64,000 nt of DNA from an uncultured Bacillaceae bacterium (GTDB lineage: Bacteria > Bacillota > Bacilli > Bacillales > Bacillaceae_L), in NCBI GenBank assembly GCA_947497585.1, contig CANMHG010000012.1, positions 1 to 64,000 on the forward strand, given 5' to 3'. The notes under the pieces are model-generated. The model did not search any database. It saw nothing but the letters and a program-made list of their open reading frames with translations, and was not told where the DNA came from. The position numbers and the translations under genes are program-made. Below are positions 33,389-42,130 of this stretch, piece by piece; position 1 is the first letter of the stretch, and every line of letters starts with the position of its first letter.

Positions 33389-33416
33389 ACGCCTATTGAG
33401 AATCGTTCATAAGATA
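33389..33416 (+). promoter_or_regulatory. Sigma-K-like promoter for spoVIF
   Basis: AC (33389-33390), 17 nt, then CATAAGATA (33408-33416), 27 bp before ATG. B. subtilis spoVIF is a mother-cell gene, which fits. A short dyad ACGATTC/GAATCGT (33382-33407) occupies the spacer. Confidence 0.6.
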
Positions 33417-33442
33417 ATATCAAACATAAGGAGGCTTCGATA

Positions 33443-33697
33443 ATGGATAATAATTTATTCAAGAATATTGAACAGAAAACTGGAGTTAATATGAGTGACG
33501 TAATGCAGTTAGCTAATTCCTTACAGAATGCTAATTTCAAGGATGAGAAGACAGTTCGTTCGATTATTAAGCGTGTTTCACAGATTGCTAATAAGCCTGT
33601 TAATAAACAGACTGAGGACAAAATTGTGAATTCGATTGTTAATGGTAATCAGAATTTGGATTTTGGGACGATTGCGAAGATGCTTAATAAGAAGTAA
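33443..33697 (+). CDS. spoVIF: Stage VI sporulation protein F
   Basis: This 84-aa protein matches SpoVIF (YjcC), needed for coat assembly and GerE stability in B. subtilis. Typical segments are LFKNIEQKTGVNMSDVMQLA, VRSIIKRVSQIANKPV and the end FGTIAKMLNKK. ATAAGGAGG precedes ATG. It marks the right-hand return to the B. subtilis yjc gene order (yjcD follows on the opposite strand). Confidence 0.92.
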   Translation: MDNNLFKNIEQKTGVNMSDVMQLANSLQNANFKDEKTVRSIIKRVSQIANKPVNKQTEDKIVNSIVNGNQNLDFGTIAKMLNKK

Positions 33698-33700
33698 GTT

Positions 33701-33740
33701 AAAAGGTGTCAGGCTGGTTAAATGCCTAGACACCTTTTTA
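33701..33740 (+). terminator. Terminator after spoVIF
   Basis: An AAAAGGTGTC/GACACCTTTT stem with inner GGC/GCC pairing, followed by T residues. Confidence 0.85.
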
Positions 33741-33760
33741 CATGGTTTTTTTTTGAAATG

Positions 33761-33890
33761 TGGCCGTTCCTTTTCGCTGCAGGCACTTGCTTTCCGCGGG
33801 GAGGAAGTCGAGCCTCCTCGACGTTCCGTCTGCGGGGTCTCGACTTTTCCTCTACTCCCGCAGGAGTCAAGTGCCTTCCGCTCCAATCCA
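33761..33890. repeat. Dispersed 130-bp GC-rich hairpin repeat, copy 1
   Basis: It starts TGGCCGTTCC and ends CTCCAATCCA, and it is almost identical to the copy at 44771-44900. Inside are nested dyads: GGCACTTG/CAAGTGCC at the ends, CTCCCGCAGG against CCGCGGGGAGG, AAGTCGAG/CTCGACTT, and a GTCGAG/CTCGAC hairpin. GC content is far above the flanks. Open frames across it are by-products. This kind of element is scattered in many Bacillus genomes, between genes. Confidence 0.9.
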
Positions 33891-33943
33891 CTAAGACTTT
33901 TATATGTTGATAGTAACTTACAATCCTTACGTATTAGAGTCTT

Positions 33944-36196
33944 TTAATATAATGACCTTATAAATCGAGATGGCTGAGCAGTTTTCCCTCTTCTTGTTTC
34001 TGGGACTGAGATGTGGAGGGTTTGTTGTGCTCTTGTCATGGCTACGTACATGAGACGGCGTTCTTCTTCTAGGGGGGCGGTTTCGCCTTTTTTGCTTGAG
34101 TCGAGTGCGAAGTCGTGTGGAAGGCTTCCGTCGACTGCGCTTAGTATATAGACATGTTTGTATTCAAGTCCTTTTGAACGATGAATCGTTGAAAGCTGAA
34201 TGGCATTTGTATAATGTTTGCTGAGTTTTTTCATTTCATCATTCATTGCGATCATATGATCAACATGTTCTAAGAAATCTTGAACTGTAGGGAATTTTTT
34301 TGCTGCCACTTTTAAGTCGCGAACATCGTCTGACCCTTTTTCTATAACATTTCCTTCGTTCCCGCGCTTTTTTATAAAGTCATCAAAACCCATTTCTTTT
34401 TCAACCATCTCAATTGCTTGAATCGGCTTTAACTTGATGATTGTTTTAAACAGAGGGACAATCTTCTTAAGCTTTCTTTCCTGAAAAGCTTGTATGTTTT
34501 TTACATACTTTAATGCTTCAACTAATGAGCAATCTTCTAGAATGCTAGATGCCTTTAAATCATTTAATGTATTTTTTTTCAGAAACAATGCCACTAATAA
34601 GTCGCCCATTGCATTTGAATGGTTAGGATCTATAGATAAGCGGAGGTAAGCAATTAATGTTTTAACAATTTTTCGTTTATAAAATGATTCAGCATCTTGT
34701 TCAACTGTAAATGGTAAATTACTTCCTGCAAGCCTCTCAAACAGTGCTCTTGATGATGTATGAGTTCGATAAAGAATGGCAAAGTCTGAAGGAGATGCGC
34801 CTTGTTCAATTCGTTCCTTGAGGTCGGTTACAATCATTGTAGCTTCTTCTTCTTCGTCATGTGGAAAGAAAAAAGCAGGCAGCATCGCATTGTCAAATTG
34901 AGCATTCATTTGCTTTTGATGTCTTTGTGCATTCCGACTGATAACAGTATTAGCGGACTGGACAATGCTATGCGTAGATCTGTAATTTTCACTGAGCATG
35001 ATCGTCTTTGCATCTTGAAATTCTTTATTGAAGTTAAGAATAAAGCTTGGATCACTTCCACGGAAAGCATAGATAGCTTGGTCATCATCGCCTACTACAC
35101 AAATATTTCTTGACTTTGAAGCTAACATTTTCATAATTTCATACTGAATTTTATTAATATCTTGAAATTCATCAATAAGAAAGTATTGGAACTTTTGCTG
35201 ATATCTAGTCAAAAGATCGGGTTGATTCTTTAATAACTGATAACAACCTACTAACATATCGTCAAAATCAAATAAGCCACGCTTAGCTTTCTCGTCTTCA
35301 TAGTGCTTGTACATAAAGAGAACGCGTTCTTCCCACAAATCCTTTGGTTTGATAGCCTCAGGTAAGGTTAACGTGTTCTTCCAAAGTCCAATTTGCTGAA
35401 GGGCTTGGTCAAAGGCAAAATCTCGTTCATCAATATCAAGCTTCCTACCAGCTTCTTTTATCATTTGTTCCTTTTGCCAATCGAATTTTAAAAGATTGGT
35501 ACTTTGCCAGCGGTTGGGTTCGTGATAGGCAATCATTTTATAAAAGATACTGTGAAATGTGCCTACCACTAGCCGATTTAGCTGCCCAGGAGCCAGCAGA
35601 GATCTTAGTCTTTCTTTCATTTCTTGTGCTGCTTTAGCAGTAAAGGTAACGAGCAAAACAGTGCTCGGATCTACACCATATTCTGTAATTATGGATGATG
35701 TTCGTCTTGTTAAAACCCTCGTTTTTCCACTACCTGCTCCAGCCAATAATAGTAGAGGTCCATTAACTATAGAGACAGCTTTTTGCTGACTAGAATCTAA
35801 AGAATCAGTAGTACTAATAGTAGGTGTTGACTGTTTTTCAAACGGTTTTGATGAACGCAAAAATGTGACCTGCTTCCATTCAACTTGGACAGTAGAAGTT
35901 TGTCCGATCGGTCTAGATTTTGGAATTCGAAATCCATTATGTTCTTCTTCTTGAATGGTGTTTTCGGTTGGTGAAGTAGATAGATTGTTACAGAACTCCT
36001 CACAATCATTATTAAAGGCTTTAGAGGAGTGAAAGAAGAATGGTTTTTGTTGTATTCCTAAGTATAGTTTGAGTGGTTCCCCGCAGTGAAGACAAGATAG
36101 TTTTCCATTTGTTCCTGCTTCATATATGATTTGATATTGCTCTCTAGGCAATGAGTCTAGTTGGAGAATCTTATTATTATAGCTTGCCTTATCCAT
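33944..36196 (-). CDS. yjcD: UvrD/PcrA-like DNA helicase with N-terminal Cys domain (YjcD)
   Basis: This is a 750-aa SF1A helicase. Motifs in order: AGAGSGKT (152-159), LVTFTAKAAQEM, DEFQDIN, VVGDDDQAIYAFRGSDP, LSENYRST, STIHRSKGLEY and LMYVAMTRAQQTL. The N-terminal 70 residues carry CLHC (35-38), FFFHSS and a later C-x3-C. This resembles the CoiA-type N-terminus rather than standard PcrA. B. subtilis yjcD has this size and lies next to spoVIF. It is likely a 3'-5' translocase in repair or recombination. Confidence 0.9.
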   Translation of the reverse strand: MDKASYNNKILQLDSLPREQYQIIYEAGTNGKLSCLHCGEPLKLYLGIQQKPFFFHSSKAFNNDCEEFCNNLSTSPTENTIQEEEHNGFRIPKSRPIGQTSTVQVEWKQVTFLRSSKPFEKQSTPTISTTDSLDSSQQKAVSIVNGPLLLLAGAGSGKTRVLTRRTSSIITEYGVDPSTVLLVTFTAKAAQEMKERLRSLLAPGQLNRLVVGTFHSIFYKMIAYHEPNRWQSTNLLKFDWQKEQMIKEAGRKLDIDERDFAFDQALQQIGLWKNTLTLPEAIKPKDLWEERVLFMYKHYEDEKAKRGLFDFDDMLVGCYQLLKNQPDLLTRYQQKFQYFLIDEFQDINKIQYEIMKMLASKSRNICVVGDDDQAIYAFRGSDPSFILNFNKEFQDAKTIMLSENYRSTHSIVQSANTVISRNAQRHQKQMNAQFDNAMLPAFFFPHDEEEEATMIVTDLKERIEQGASPSDFAILYRTHTSSRALFERLAGSNLPFTVEQDAESFYKRKIVKTLIAYLRLSIDPNHSNAMGDLLVALFLKKNTLNDLKASSILEDCSLVEALKYVKNIQAFQERKLKKIVPLFKTIIKLKPIQAIEMVEKEMGFDDFIKKRGNEGNVIEKGSDDVRDLKVAAKKFPTVQDFLEHVDHMIAMNDEMKKLSKHYTNAIQLSTIHRSKGLEYKHVYILSAVDGSLPHDFALDSSKKGETAPLEEERRLMYVAMTRAQQTLHISVPETRRGKTAQPSRFIRSLY

Positions 36197-36487
36197 GAAG
36201 GAACGCTTCCTTCCTTTTTTAAAGTCAAACTATATCATAACAAAACAAAGTATAGAGATAAAGACATAAAAATATGGTTGATGGTACCAGGGCTTGCCTT
36301 GGAATAGAACTGAGTAGCCTTAGAAGAAAATAGGGTATTGGTTTCCAAATGAAGAAAATTAATTTAAACTGTAATGTATATTGCAATTATTGGTAAGTGA
36401 AGTTCTTGATCTAAATTAAGTTTTTCATAGATTGAAGATTTACTAGGGGGCAAATCCCGAATATTGTAATAATGGAGGGAGAACTAG

Positions 36488-37660
36488 ATGAACGTTAATA
36501 TAACAAAGGATAAAATTGTAAATGAGAATGAAAATATAACAAATGATATCGAAAAAAAATTATCATCTATACTTGATGTTGCAAAAGAACTAATTGGAAC
36601 ACGAACATTGTTTATTTCACGTACTGGGAACCATATGTTTTCAGTCTTAAAAGTCCTTAATCAAAATGGTTCCACGATAGAGGAAGGGACAACCCTGACT
36701 ATAGAACATTCTGTATGAAGTTTGATATTTACTGGCGGTCGGGAACCGTTAATCATAAATGACACAAATACACATCCTGTTACATGTAAAATGGAAGTTA
36801 TAAAAGAAACTAATATAGGTTCTTATATGGGAATTCCCATTTTTTTAGAAGATGGTACAATGTTTGGTACAATCTGTGCTGTCGATCCAAGTCCATATTC
36901 ATTTACGCAAAATGAATATGAAAACATGAAAATGGTTGCTGAATTAGCATCTGCTATAATTCAGAAGTCTCAAATACGTTCAAAGCTTATAGACGAGGAA
37001 AGAACAGAATATAAAAGGCTTTCTATAATAGGAAATCTTGCATCTGGATTGGCAGATGAAATGGGTAATTCTCTCCAATCAGTCCAGGGGTTGTTACAGC
37101 TCACTTTTGAGCGGTTCGAGGAGCTTGGTGAATATAGTGAAGTAGTGTTTCAAGAGCTTAATCATATGAATAAAGTTTTAAAGGATTTTATTTTGGCTAC
37201 AAAACCACCGGCACCATCAAAAAAATATACTGATATTAGCTCTCTCCTTTATGATTCAATTAATGAGTTTTCAACAGAAAAATTACTTAGGAACATCTCT
37301 ATCTCAGTCGAAATTTCTACAGAACTACCAAATGTAATGGCTGACTACTCCCAAATTAGACAAGTTATTTTAAATCTTATTAACAATTCAATGGAAGCTA
37401 TAGTTGCAAATGGCAAAATTGACATTAAAGTTTATCAATCTCATCCTAACCAAATCATAATTACAGTTTCTGATAACGGTAAAGGAATTCCAGTTTCACT
37501 GTTAGATAAAATCGGTCTTCCTTTCTTTACGACGAAAGAGGACTGTATTGGGTTAGGTTTAGCTATTTCCAAAAGAATAGTTGGAGCACATGATGGAAAA
37601 ATCTCTATTGAAAGTGGAGACATAGGAACAATTGTAAAAGTAGTATTACCAACTGGTTAA
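36488..37660 (+). pseudogene. GAF-domain sensor histidine kinase, interrupted by in-frame TGA
   Basis: One 391-codon frame is broken by TGA at 36716-36718. Before the stop lies the front of a GAF domain (VAKELIGTRTLFISR). After it, still in frame, come the GAF rest (TGGREPLIINDT, GIPIFLEDGTMFGTICAVD) and a HisKA/HATPase core with N box NLINNSMEAI, DNGKGIP and GLGLAISKRIV. The H box reads LASGLADEMGNSL, where Asp replaces the phospho-accepting His. Two losses in one gene argue for decay, or for a protein with a non-kinase role made by read-through. GGAGGGAG precedes ATG. Confidence 0.75.
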
Positions 37661-37663
37661 TAT

Positions 37664-37700
37664 AAACAGGAGCTTCTTCTACGAAGGGGCTCCTGTTTTT
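37664..37700 (+). terminator. Terminator after the broken kinase
   Basis: An AACAGGAGC/GCTCCTGTT stem followed by T7. Confidence 0.8.
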
Positions 37701-37706
37701 TTATAT

Positions 37707-38015
37707 CTATTTATGGACTAAAAGAAGAGAAGAAGTATTAGTCTTTCTTTTTATTACCGAAACTTTGCTTGTCGTTCCTTTTATTACTTTTGAAGAGGTA
37801 TCTACGGTTTTACCAACGACATCATTCCCAAAACTTGATGTGTTTTTAAGTACGTTTGATGCTGTATCTGCAGCTTTACCAACCAACCCGCCTTCACCAG
37901 AAACTGTTTTCACAATCTTGTTTGCGCTATCAACCGTTTTATGCACCAGCTCGTTTGCTTGACTTGTGGTACTTTTTACAATGTTCTCGCGCTTCTTGTT
38001 GTTTTCTTGTGAAAT
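37707..38015 (-). CDS. Small protein with repeated VVGKxVDTSSK-like segments, apparent ATT start
   Basis: This is a 102-aa protein. From the proposed start it reads ISQENNKKRENIVKSTTSQ, then imperfect repeats of about 14 residues (VHKTVDSANKIVKTV, GLVGKAADTASNVLKN, DVVGKTVDTSSKVIKG), a helical pattern as in LEA- or phasin-like proteins. The ribosome binding site AAGGAGG is followed by eight bases and ATT (38013-38015). No ATG, GTG or TTG exists between the upstream stop and GTG at 37944-37946, which has no ribosome binding site. So the true start is probably ATT. No family is named. Confidence 0.55.
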   Translation of the reverse strand: MSQENNKKRENIVKSTTSQANELVHKTVDSANKIVKTVSGEGGLVGKAADTASNVLKNTSSFGNDVVGKTVDTSSKVIKGTTSKVSVIKRKTNTSSLLLVHK

Positions 38016-38199
38016 AATGATCTCCTCCTTAAAGTTAATCTTTATTTCTTATGTTACAAAAAGAGAGAATATTCACCTTTTAAAGATATGACCCTCTTAT
38101 TACAAATTTAGTAAGCGAATTATTATTATAGGTACTATTTTTATGGATGTTTAATATAAAGTACATAAGGGAAAAAAGTGGATAGGAGAGTGATTTTAA

Positions 38200-38442
38200 A
38201 TGGGGTATATCGCACCAATTCATCATGAGCAATATACACAATATGCCAATCGATTACTGATGAGAAACTATAATTATACAACGGTTCAGCCAGTTGTACG
38301 TTCCTTCATGCACTCCAAAGTCTATACACCTCATGAAACTCCTCTAGATAATAAAAAGCAAAGTTCTACTATGGACAAGGAAGTAGATATTTTAATAACT
38401 GAATTAACAGGAAAAGGTCAATATATTAACGAATTAATATAA
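38200..38442 (+). CDS. Small conserved-looking protein
   Basis: This is an 80-aa protein beginning MGYIAPIHHEQYTQYANRLL, with a polar centre and the end LITELTGKGQYINELI. I have seen short Bacillus proteins starting MGYIAP with Gln/Tyr-rich helices, but cannot name this one. GATAGGAGAGTG precedes ATG. It is followed 19 bp later by the MBL gene, so the two may share a transcript. Confidence 0.55.
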   Translation: MGYIAPIHHEQYTQYANRLLMRNYNYTTVQPVVRSFMHSKVYTPHETPLDNKKQSSTMDKEVDILITELTGKGQYINELI

Positions 38443-38461
38443 GCAACAATAGATAAAGAAG

Positions 38462-39364
38462 GTGCTCAAACTGGAATTTATTAAGCTTTCGGATACATGT
38501 TACTATTTTCAAGCAGCTGTTAATATCGGATATATAAATCATGGCAATAAAGGGATGCTTGTTGATGCTGGATTAGATAAATCTACGATGAAGAAAGTGC
38601 TTAAAAAGCTTGACGAAGAGAGACTTCCTATTACACATCTCTACATTACTCATGCACATGCAGATCACTTTGGAGGAGCTGCTTATCTCCAACAAGCAAG
38701 AAATGTTTTCACAATCGCACCTGTATTAGAAGAGGCAATCCTTCGTAATCCTATTCTTGAGCCAATATATCTATTTCAAGGAAATACCCCACTGGATGAA
38801 CTTAGAAACAAATTCTTAGAGGGCGAAGCGATTACGGTAGATAAGGTAATAGCAGAAGGGACTTATAAGGTAGATGAATTTGACTTCACGGCTATAGCAT
38901 TTCCTGGACATAGTGAAAACCAGTTAGGAATCTTTATTGATAACCTTTTATATTGTGGAGATGCTTACTTTAGTGAGGAACAACTAAGGAAGCATAAAAT
39001 TCCTTATATTGTAGATGCGGCTCAAACTTTAAAGTCCCTAGAGAAACTTAAAACCATTGTGTGTGATGGTGCAGTACCAGGTCACGGTACTTTTGAAAAA
39101 GACTTTAATGGTACAGTTGTTAAAAATATAGACTATCATTTTGCTGTATTATCTAGTGTTGCTGAAGTATTTAGGGAGAAAGGTCACTCATTAAGTCATG
39201 AGGAACTAATAAAAGCAATGTGTAAAAAATGGAATGTCCAACTAACACATCTCTCTGGCTTTCTTCTTTATCGAACGGCAGTTACTGCTTATGTAACAAA
39301 GTTGGTTAGAGACGGCGAGGTAACAACTCAAATAATAGATAATACTTTAGTTTTTAATATGTAA
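38462..39364 (+). CDS. MBL-fold metallo-hydrolase
   Basis: This 300-aa metallo-beta-lactamase-fold hydrolase has the dizinc motif THAHADHFGG (about 61-70), FPGHSENQ, LLYCGDAYF and VPGHGTF. A C-terminal alpha-helical domain is present, as in the glyoxalase II or quinolone-response-like branch. The substrate cannot be told. The start is uncertain: GTG at 38462 overlaps the AGAAGG site, and CTG at 38471 would have better spacing. It converges on the YetF-like gene with only 15 bp between stops. Confidence 0.75.
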   Translation: MLKLEFIKLSDTCYYFQAAVNIGYINHGNKGMLVDAGLDKSTMKKVLKKLDEERLPITHLYITHAHADHFGGAAYLQQARNVFTIAPVLEEAILRNPILEPIYLFQGNTPLDELRNKFLEGEAITVDKVIAEGTYKVDEFDFTAIAFPGHSENQLGIFIDNLLYCGDAYFSEEQLRKHKIPYIVDAAQTLKSLEKLKTIVCDGAVPGHGTFEKDFNGTVVKNIDYHFAVLSSVAEVFREKGHSLSHEELIKAMCKKWNVQLTHLSGFLLYRTAVTAYVTKLVRDGEVTTQIIDNTLVFNM

Positions 39365-39379
39365 AAAAGAAGGGGAAGG

Positions 39380-40063
39380 CTATAGTTTTTGTACAAACAA
39401 GCCTTCTCCTTCAAGCCATTCTGCGTATAAAACTTCCTTCACATCTTTTGCCCCAAATGGTTCTATCTGTTTTTTTAGCCACTGTTCATCAAACCCAGCC
39501 TCTTTTAAGTTATCCATTACAATTTCTCCATCACTAATTAAGGTTATAGGCAAGAAAACAGGTTTAAATGGCATATTATGATCCTTTCTTGATGGAGGAT
39601 CAAAATTTGCTTTATTTAAAACACTTAATGAGCCATCTGCCTCTAATATTGCATATTCAACATCACGTATAGAGAAGGTTCCTTTTGATCGTAACAAATG
39701 TTGCAATTGATCAATGTCTAGCTTACTTTGCTTAAGTTTCTCGCGTTGAATATGTCCTTTATGAATGACTACAACTGGCTGGCCTTCTATTAATGAACGA
39801 GTTTTCATAAATTTCTGTGAGATAATTTCTAATAAATAAACAAGACCGCCCCATATAAGAAGTCCAAAAAGTATATGTCCAAGATTGACTTCTTCTGAAA
39901 AAGCACCACTGCCTACAATTTCACCTAGAACAAGCGCTGAGATAAAATCAAAGGGAGTAATTTGGGAAATAGATGTTCTGCCAACGATTTTTGTTAAAAT
40001 ATATAAAGCGACAAAACTAACTAAAAGTTCAATTGCAATTGTACTGTAATTCAATGTCTTCAC
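39380..40063 (-). CDS. DUF421/YetF-like membrane protein
   Basis: This 227-aa protein has three N-terminal helices (ELLVSFVALYILTKIVG, FDFISALVLGEIVG) and the cytoplasmic DUF421 domain (RSLIEGQPVVVIHKGHIQ, FSIRDVEYAILEADGSLSVL). It is a second DUF421 protein in the window, but lacks the DUF1657 tail of the spoVA-linked one. Its function is unknown, as for most YetF/YkjA/YdfR relatives. It forms its own minus-strand unit. Confidence 0.82.
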   Translation of the reverse strand: MKTLNYSTIAIELLVSFVALYILTKIVGRTSISQITPFDFISALVLGEIVGSGAFSEEVNLGHILFGLLIWGGLVYLLEIISQKFMKTRSLIEGQPVVVIHKGHIQREKLKQSKLDIDQLQHLLRSKGTFSIRDVEYAILEADGSLSVLNKANFDPPSRKDHNMPFKPVFLPITLISDGEIVMDNLKEAGFDEQWLKKQIEPFGAKDVKEVLYAEWLEGEGLFVQKL

Positions 40064-40119
40064 CCCAATGTTATCATGAACATTTAAAGGGTGAATTATT
40101 ATAGATAAAAAGAAAAATA

Positions 40120-40148
40120 AAAAAACAAGGGTAACTGCCCTTGTTTTT
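40120..40148 (-). terminator. Terminator after the yjcH-yjcG-yjcF group
   Basis: An AAAAACAAGGG/CCCTTGTTTTT stem with a 6-nt loop abuts the yjcF stop codon. Confidence 0.85.
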
Positions 40149-40570
40149 TAGACTTCTTTCGTCATTGTAACGTGTGGAATACCAGCGTCCATAAATATAT
40201 CAGAAATGGTCGTGTATCCAATATTAAGATAGAACTTTTCTGCATGAGTTTGGGCATTTAATTTTAGCTTAGAAACACCTTTACCCTTCGCGATTTCTTC
40301 CATCTTATCCATGATAACCTTCCCTGCGCCTTTGTTACGAAATTCTTTAAGGACACAGATTCGTTCTATTTTTCCAATTCCATCAAGTGAACGGAAACGC
40401 CCAGCTCCAATCGGTTGGTTGTCCTCATAAAGAACAACATGAGTTGCATCTTTTTCATATTGATCAATTTCCTCTTCTTCAGGAACTTGCTGTTCATCTA
40501 TGAATACAATTCGCCTAATTGCATAGGCATCTTGCATTTGCTCTTCTGTTTTAACGACGATTGCTTCCAT
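40148..40570 (-). CDS. yjcF: GNAT acetyltransferase YjcF
   Basis: This 140-aa GNAT-fold acetyltransferase has FIDEQQVPEEEEIDQYE, the strand THVVLYEDNQPIGAGRFR, and the acetyl-CoA loop VLKEFRNKGAGKVIMDKM. It matches YjcF in size and order. The start is one base after the yjcG stop, so translation is likely coupled. The acceptor substrate is unknown. Confidence 0.88.
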   Translation of the reverse strand: MEAIVVKTEEQMQDAYAIRRIVFIDEQQVPEEEEIDQYEKDATHVVLYEDNQPIGAGRFRSLDGIGKIERICVLKEFRNKGAGKVIMDKMEEIAKGKGVSKLKLNAQTHAEKFYLNIGYTTISDIFMDAGIPHVTMTKEV

Positions 40571-40571
40571 A

Positions 40572-41093
40572 TTATGATTGTCCCTTTCCTAGACGGAATG
40601 TTTCATAAACTGTCCACGAACCATTTTCAAGTTGATATAGGAGGTGGAAACGATCGACTTCCTCTTCATGTGTGAAGCTTTCCATTTTAAGTTGTCCAAG
40701 CACATCAGAATGTTCATCATCTGAAAGCTGCTGCCCAACCGTTATATGTGGAACAAAAGAATATTCCGCTGTTGATGTATCAAATGGAGTCTGATGAAAC
40801 CGCTCGTGTAACTCAGTTAGTTCAGGCGTAGGATCCACTTTTAAATAAATGACATTATTTACAGGAGAGAAAGAACTTACCTTTAACACTTGAAGAGTAA
40901 AAGGGTTTACAGATGAAGCGATTTCGCGTAGATGCGAAGAAATTTCCTTTATCATGTCATCAGAAGATTCAAAAGCATTTTTTAATGTTAAATGTGGTGG
41001 AATTAAGGCATAGTGTGGGTCATAGCGTTTACGATAAGAATTTACTATATCTTGTAACTTCTTTGATGGAAATAATGCAATACCATATTTCAT
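40572..41093 (-). CDS. yjcG: 2H phosphoesterase / 2'-5' RNA ligase-like protein YjcG
   Basis: This 173-aa protein of the 2H phosphoesterase fold has two H-x-T-type motifs, HLTLKNAF (about 39) and HITVGQQ (about 119). The N-terminus [21 protein letters not shown] is that of YjcG. It may act on cyclic phosphates of RNA or nucleotides; no function is proven. GGAGG lies upstream. The gene is coupled to yjcF and follows yjcH by 110 bp. Confidence 0.9.
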   Translation of the reverse strand: MKYGIALFPSKKLQDIVNSYRKRYDPHYALIPPHLTLKNAFESSDDMIKEISSHLREIASSVNPFTLQVLKVSSFSPVNNVIYLKVDPTPELTELHERFHQTPFDTSTAEYSFVPHITVGQQLSDDEHSDVLGQLKMESFTHEEEVDRFHLLYQLENGSWTVYETFRLGKGQS

Positions 41094-41203
41094 AGAAATC
41101 CCTCCTATATATTAGATATTATTTTTACAAATTTACATTTATTAAAAAGCTGCATTCTACTATATTATATCAAATATTCAAAATAGATTATATATTTATA
41201 TGT

Positions 41204-41935
41204 CTATAGCTTAAGACTCATTTTTAATGCGCGGTGTAGATCTGGCTGCCAATGAGTCCATGTATGGTCCCCATCAAACTCATCATAAAAGTATGTGAAA
41301 CTCATGTTCTTCATTAAAGCATTTAATTCTCGATTAGGTGCTAAGAAATCTTTTACTTTCCCATTAGTTGTTTCGACAGCTGTTTCTTGTGATCCGACAA
41401 CATGATAGATATTTAAAAGATGAGGTTGGCTAAACTGTTCAACTTCTTTCTTTACATGGTCATTTACATATGGAGATTGTAAAATAACTTTTCCAAATGT
41501 ATTTGGATAAGAAAGTGCTGTTAAAAGTGAAGCTGTTCCAGCTAATGAATCACCAATTAAAGCTCTTCCCATTCCGATTTGATAGGTAGGTAATTCAGAA
41601 TCTAGGTAAGGAACTAATTCTTCAGCTAAAAATCGCTGATACTTATTATGCTTAGATCCATTGGGATGATACTTCTCGTAACGATCCTTCACGTCTTTAT
41701 ACGGAATACCAACAATGATTGTATTATCTATTTCTTTTTCATTTAAAAGTTCTTCAGTCGTTTTGGCGATTCTACCTAGATTAAAATAATCTCGACCATC
41801 CTGAGCAATAAGAATTGTGTATTTATATAAAGAAGAATAGGTACTTGGAAAATAGAGCAGTACTTCAACATTTTCACCAAGTGAATGACTATGTATAGTG
41901 ACTTCCTTTGTAATGCCATGTGTTTTTGCTTCCAT
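41204..41935 (-). CDS. yjcH: Esterase-family alpha/beta hydrolase YjcH
   Basis: This 243-aa putative esterase (esterase D/Fes-like fold) has the nucleophile elbow GDSLAG (about 147-152), IAQDGRDYF near the oxyanion hole, and the C-terminal GDHTWTHWQPDL with the catalytic His. Order next to yjcG and yjcF follows B. subtilis. It might act on siderophore esters or acyl-glutathione-like substrates, but this is not shown. GGAGGTT precedes ATG. Confidence 0.88.
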   Translation of the reverse strand: MEAKTHGITKEVTIHSHSLGENVEVLLYFPSTYSSLYKYTILIAQDGRDYFNLGRIAKTTEELLNEKEIDNTIIVGIPYKDVKDRYEKYHPNGSKHNKYQRFLAEELVPYLDSELPTYQIGMGRALIGDSLAGTASLLTALSYPNTFGKVILQSPYVNDHVKKEVEQFSQPHLLNIYHVVGSQETAVETTNGKVKDFLAPNRELNALMKNMSFTYFYDEFDGDHTWTHWQPDLHRALKMSLKL

Positions 41936-42047
41936 AAAGAAAACCTCCAGACTATAAAAATTGCAGCCAATTTAGATTATACAGTATTTCATATATAAAG
42001 GCACAAATCAGGTATTTAAGTTAGATTTTAAAATTTTTGTTAAACAG

Positions 42048-42075
42048 TTGACATTAGTTGCATACATTATATAAT
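42048..42075 (+). promoter_or_regulatory. Sigma-A promoter of the ABC transporter operon
   Basis: TTGACA (42048-42053), 16 nt, TATAAT (42070-42075), about 55 bp before the ATG of the ATPase gene. No S-box or T-box leader is visible in between. Confidence 0.75.
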
Positions 42076-42130
42076 AAAATTTATTAATCCGATTAAACAA
42101 ATAAGAATTATATAGAAAGTTGGTGATTGG

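Noticed and set aside
10000..33700. Prophage or integrative element boundaries for the spore island
   Set aside because: No integrase, transposase, attachment repeats or tRNA junction could be found. Base composition looks the same as the flanks apart from low-complexity genes.
33578..33947. Several open frames across the 130-bp repeat (also 44711-45052)
   Set aside because: The repeat is GC-rich and stop-poor. Frames cover both copies in either strand, without start signals of their own.
36716..36718. TGA as selenocysteine
   Set aside because: No SECIS-like hairpin was recognised just downstream, and Bacillus species generally lack the pathway. Nonsense mutation or read-through is simpler.
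41936..42047. S-box or T-box leader before the ABC transporter
   Set aside because: The region is short and AT-rich and lacks the conserved riboswitch parts that are obvious at 59431.
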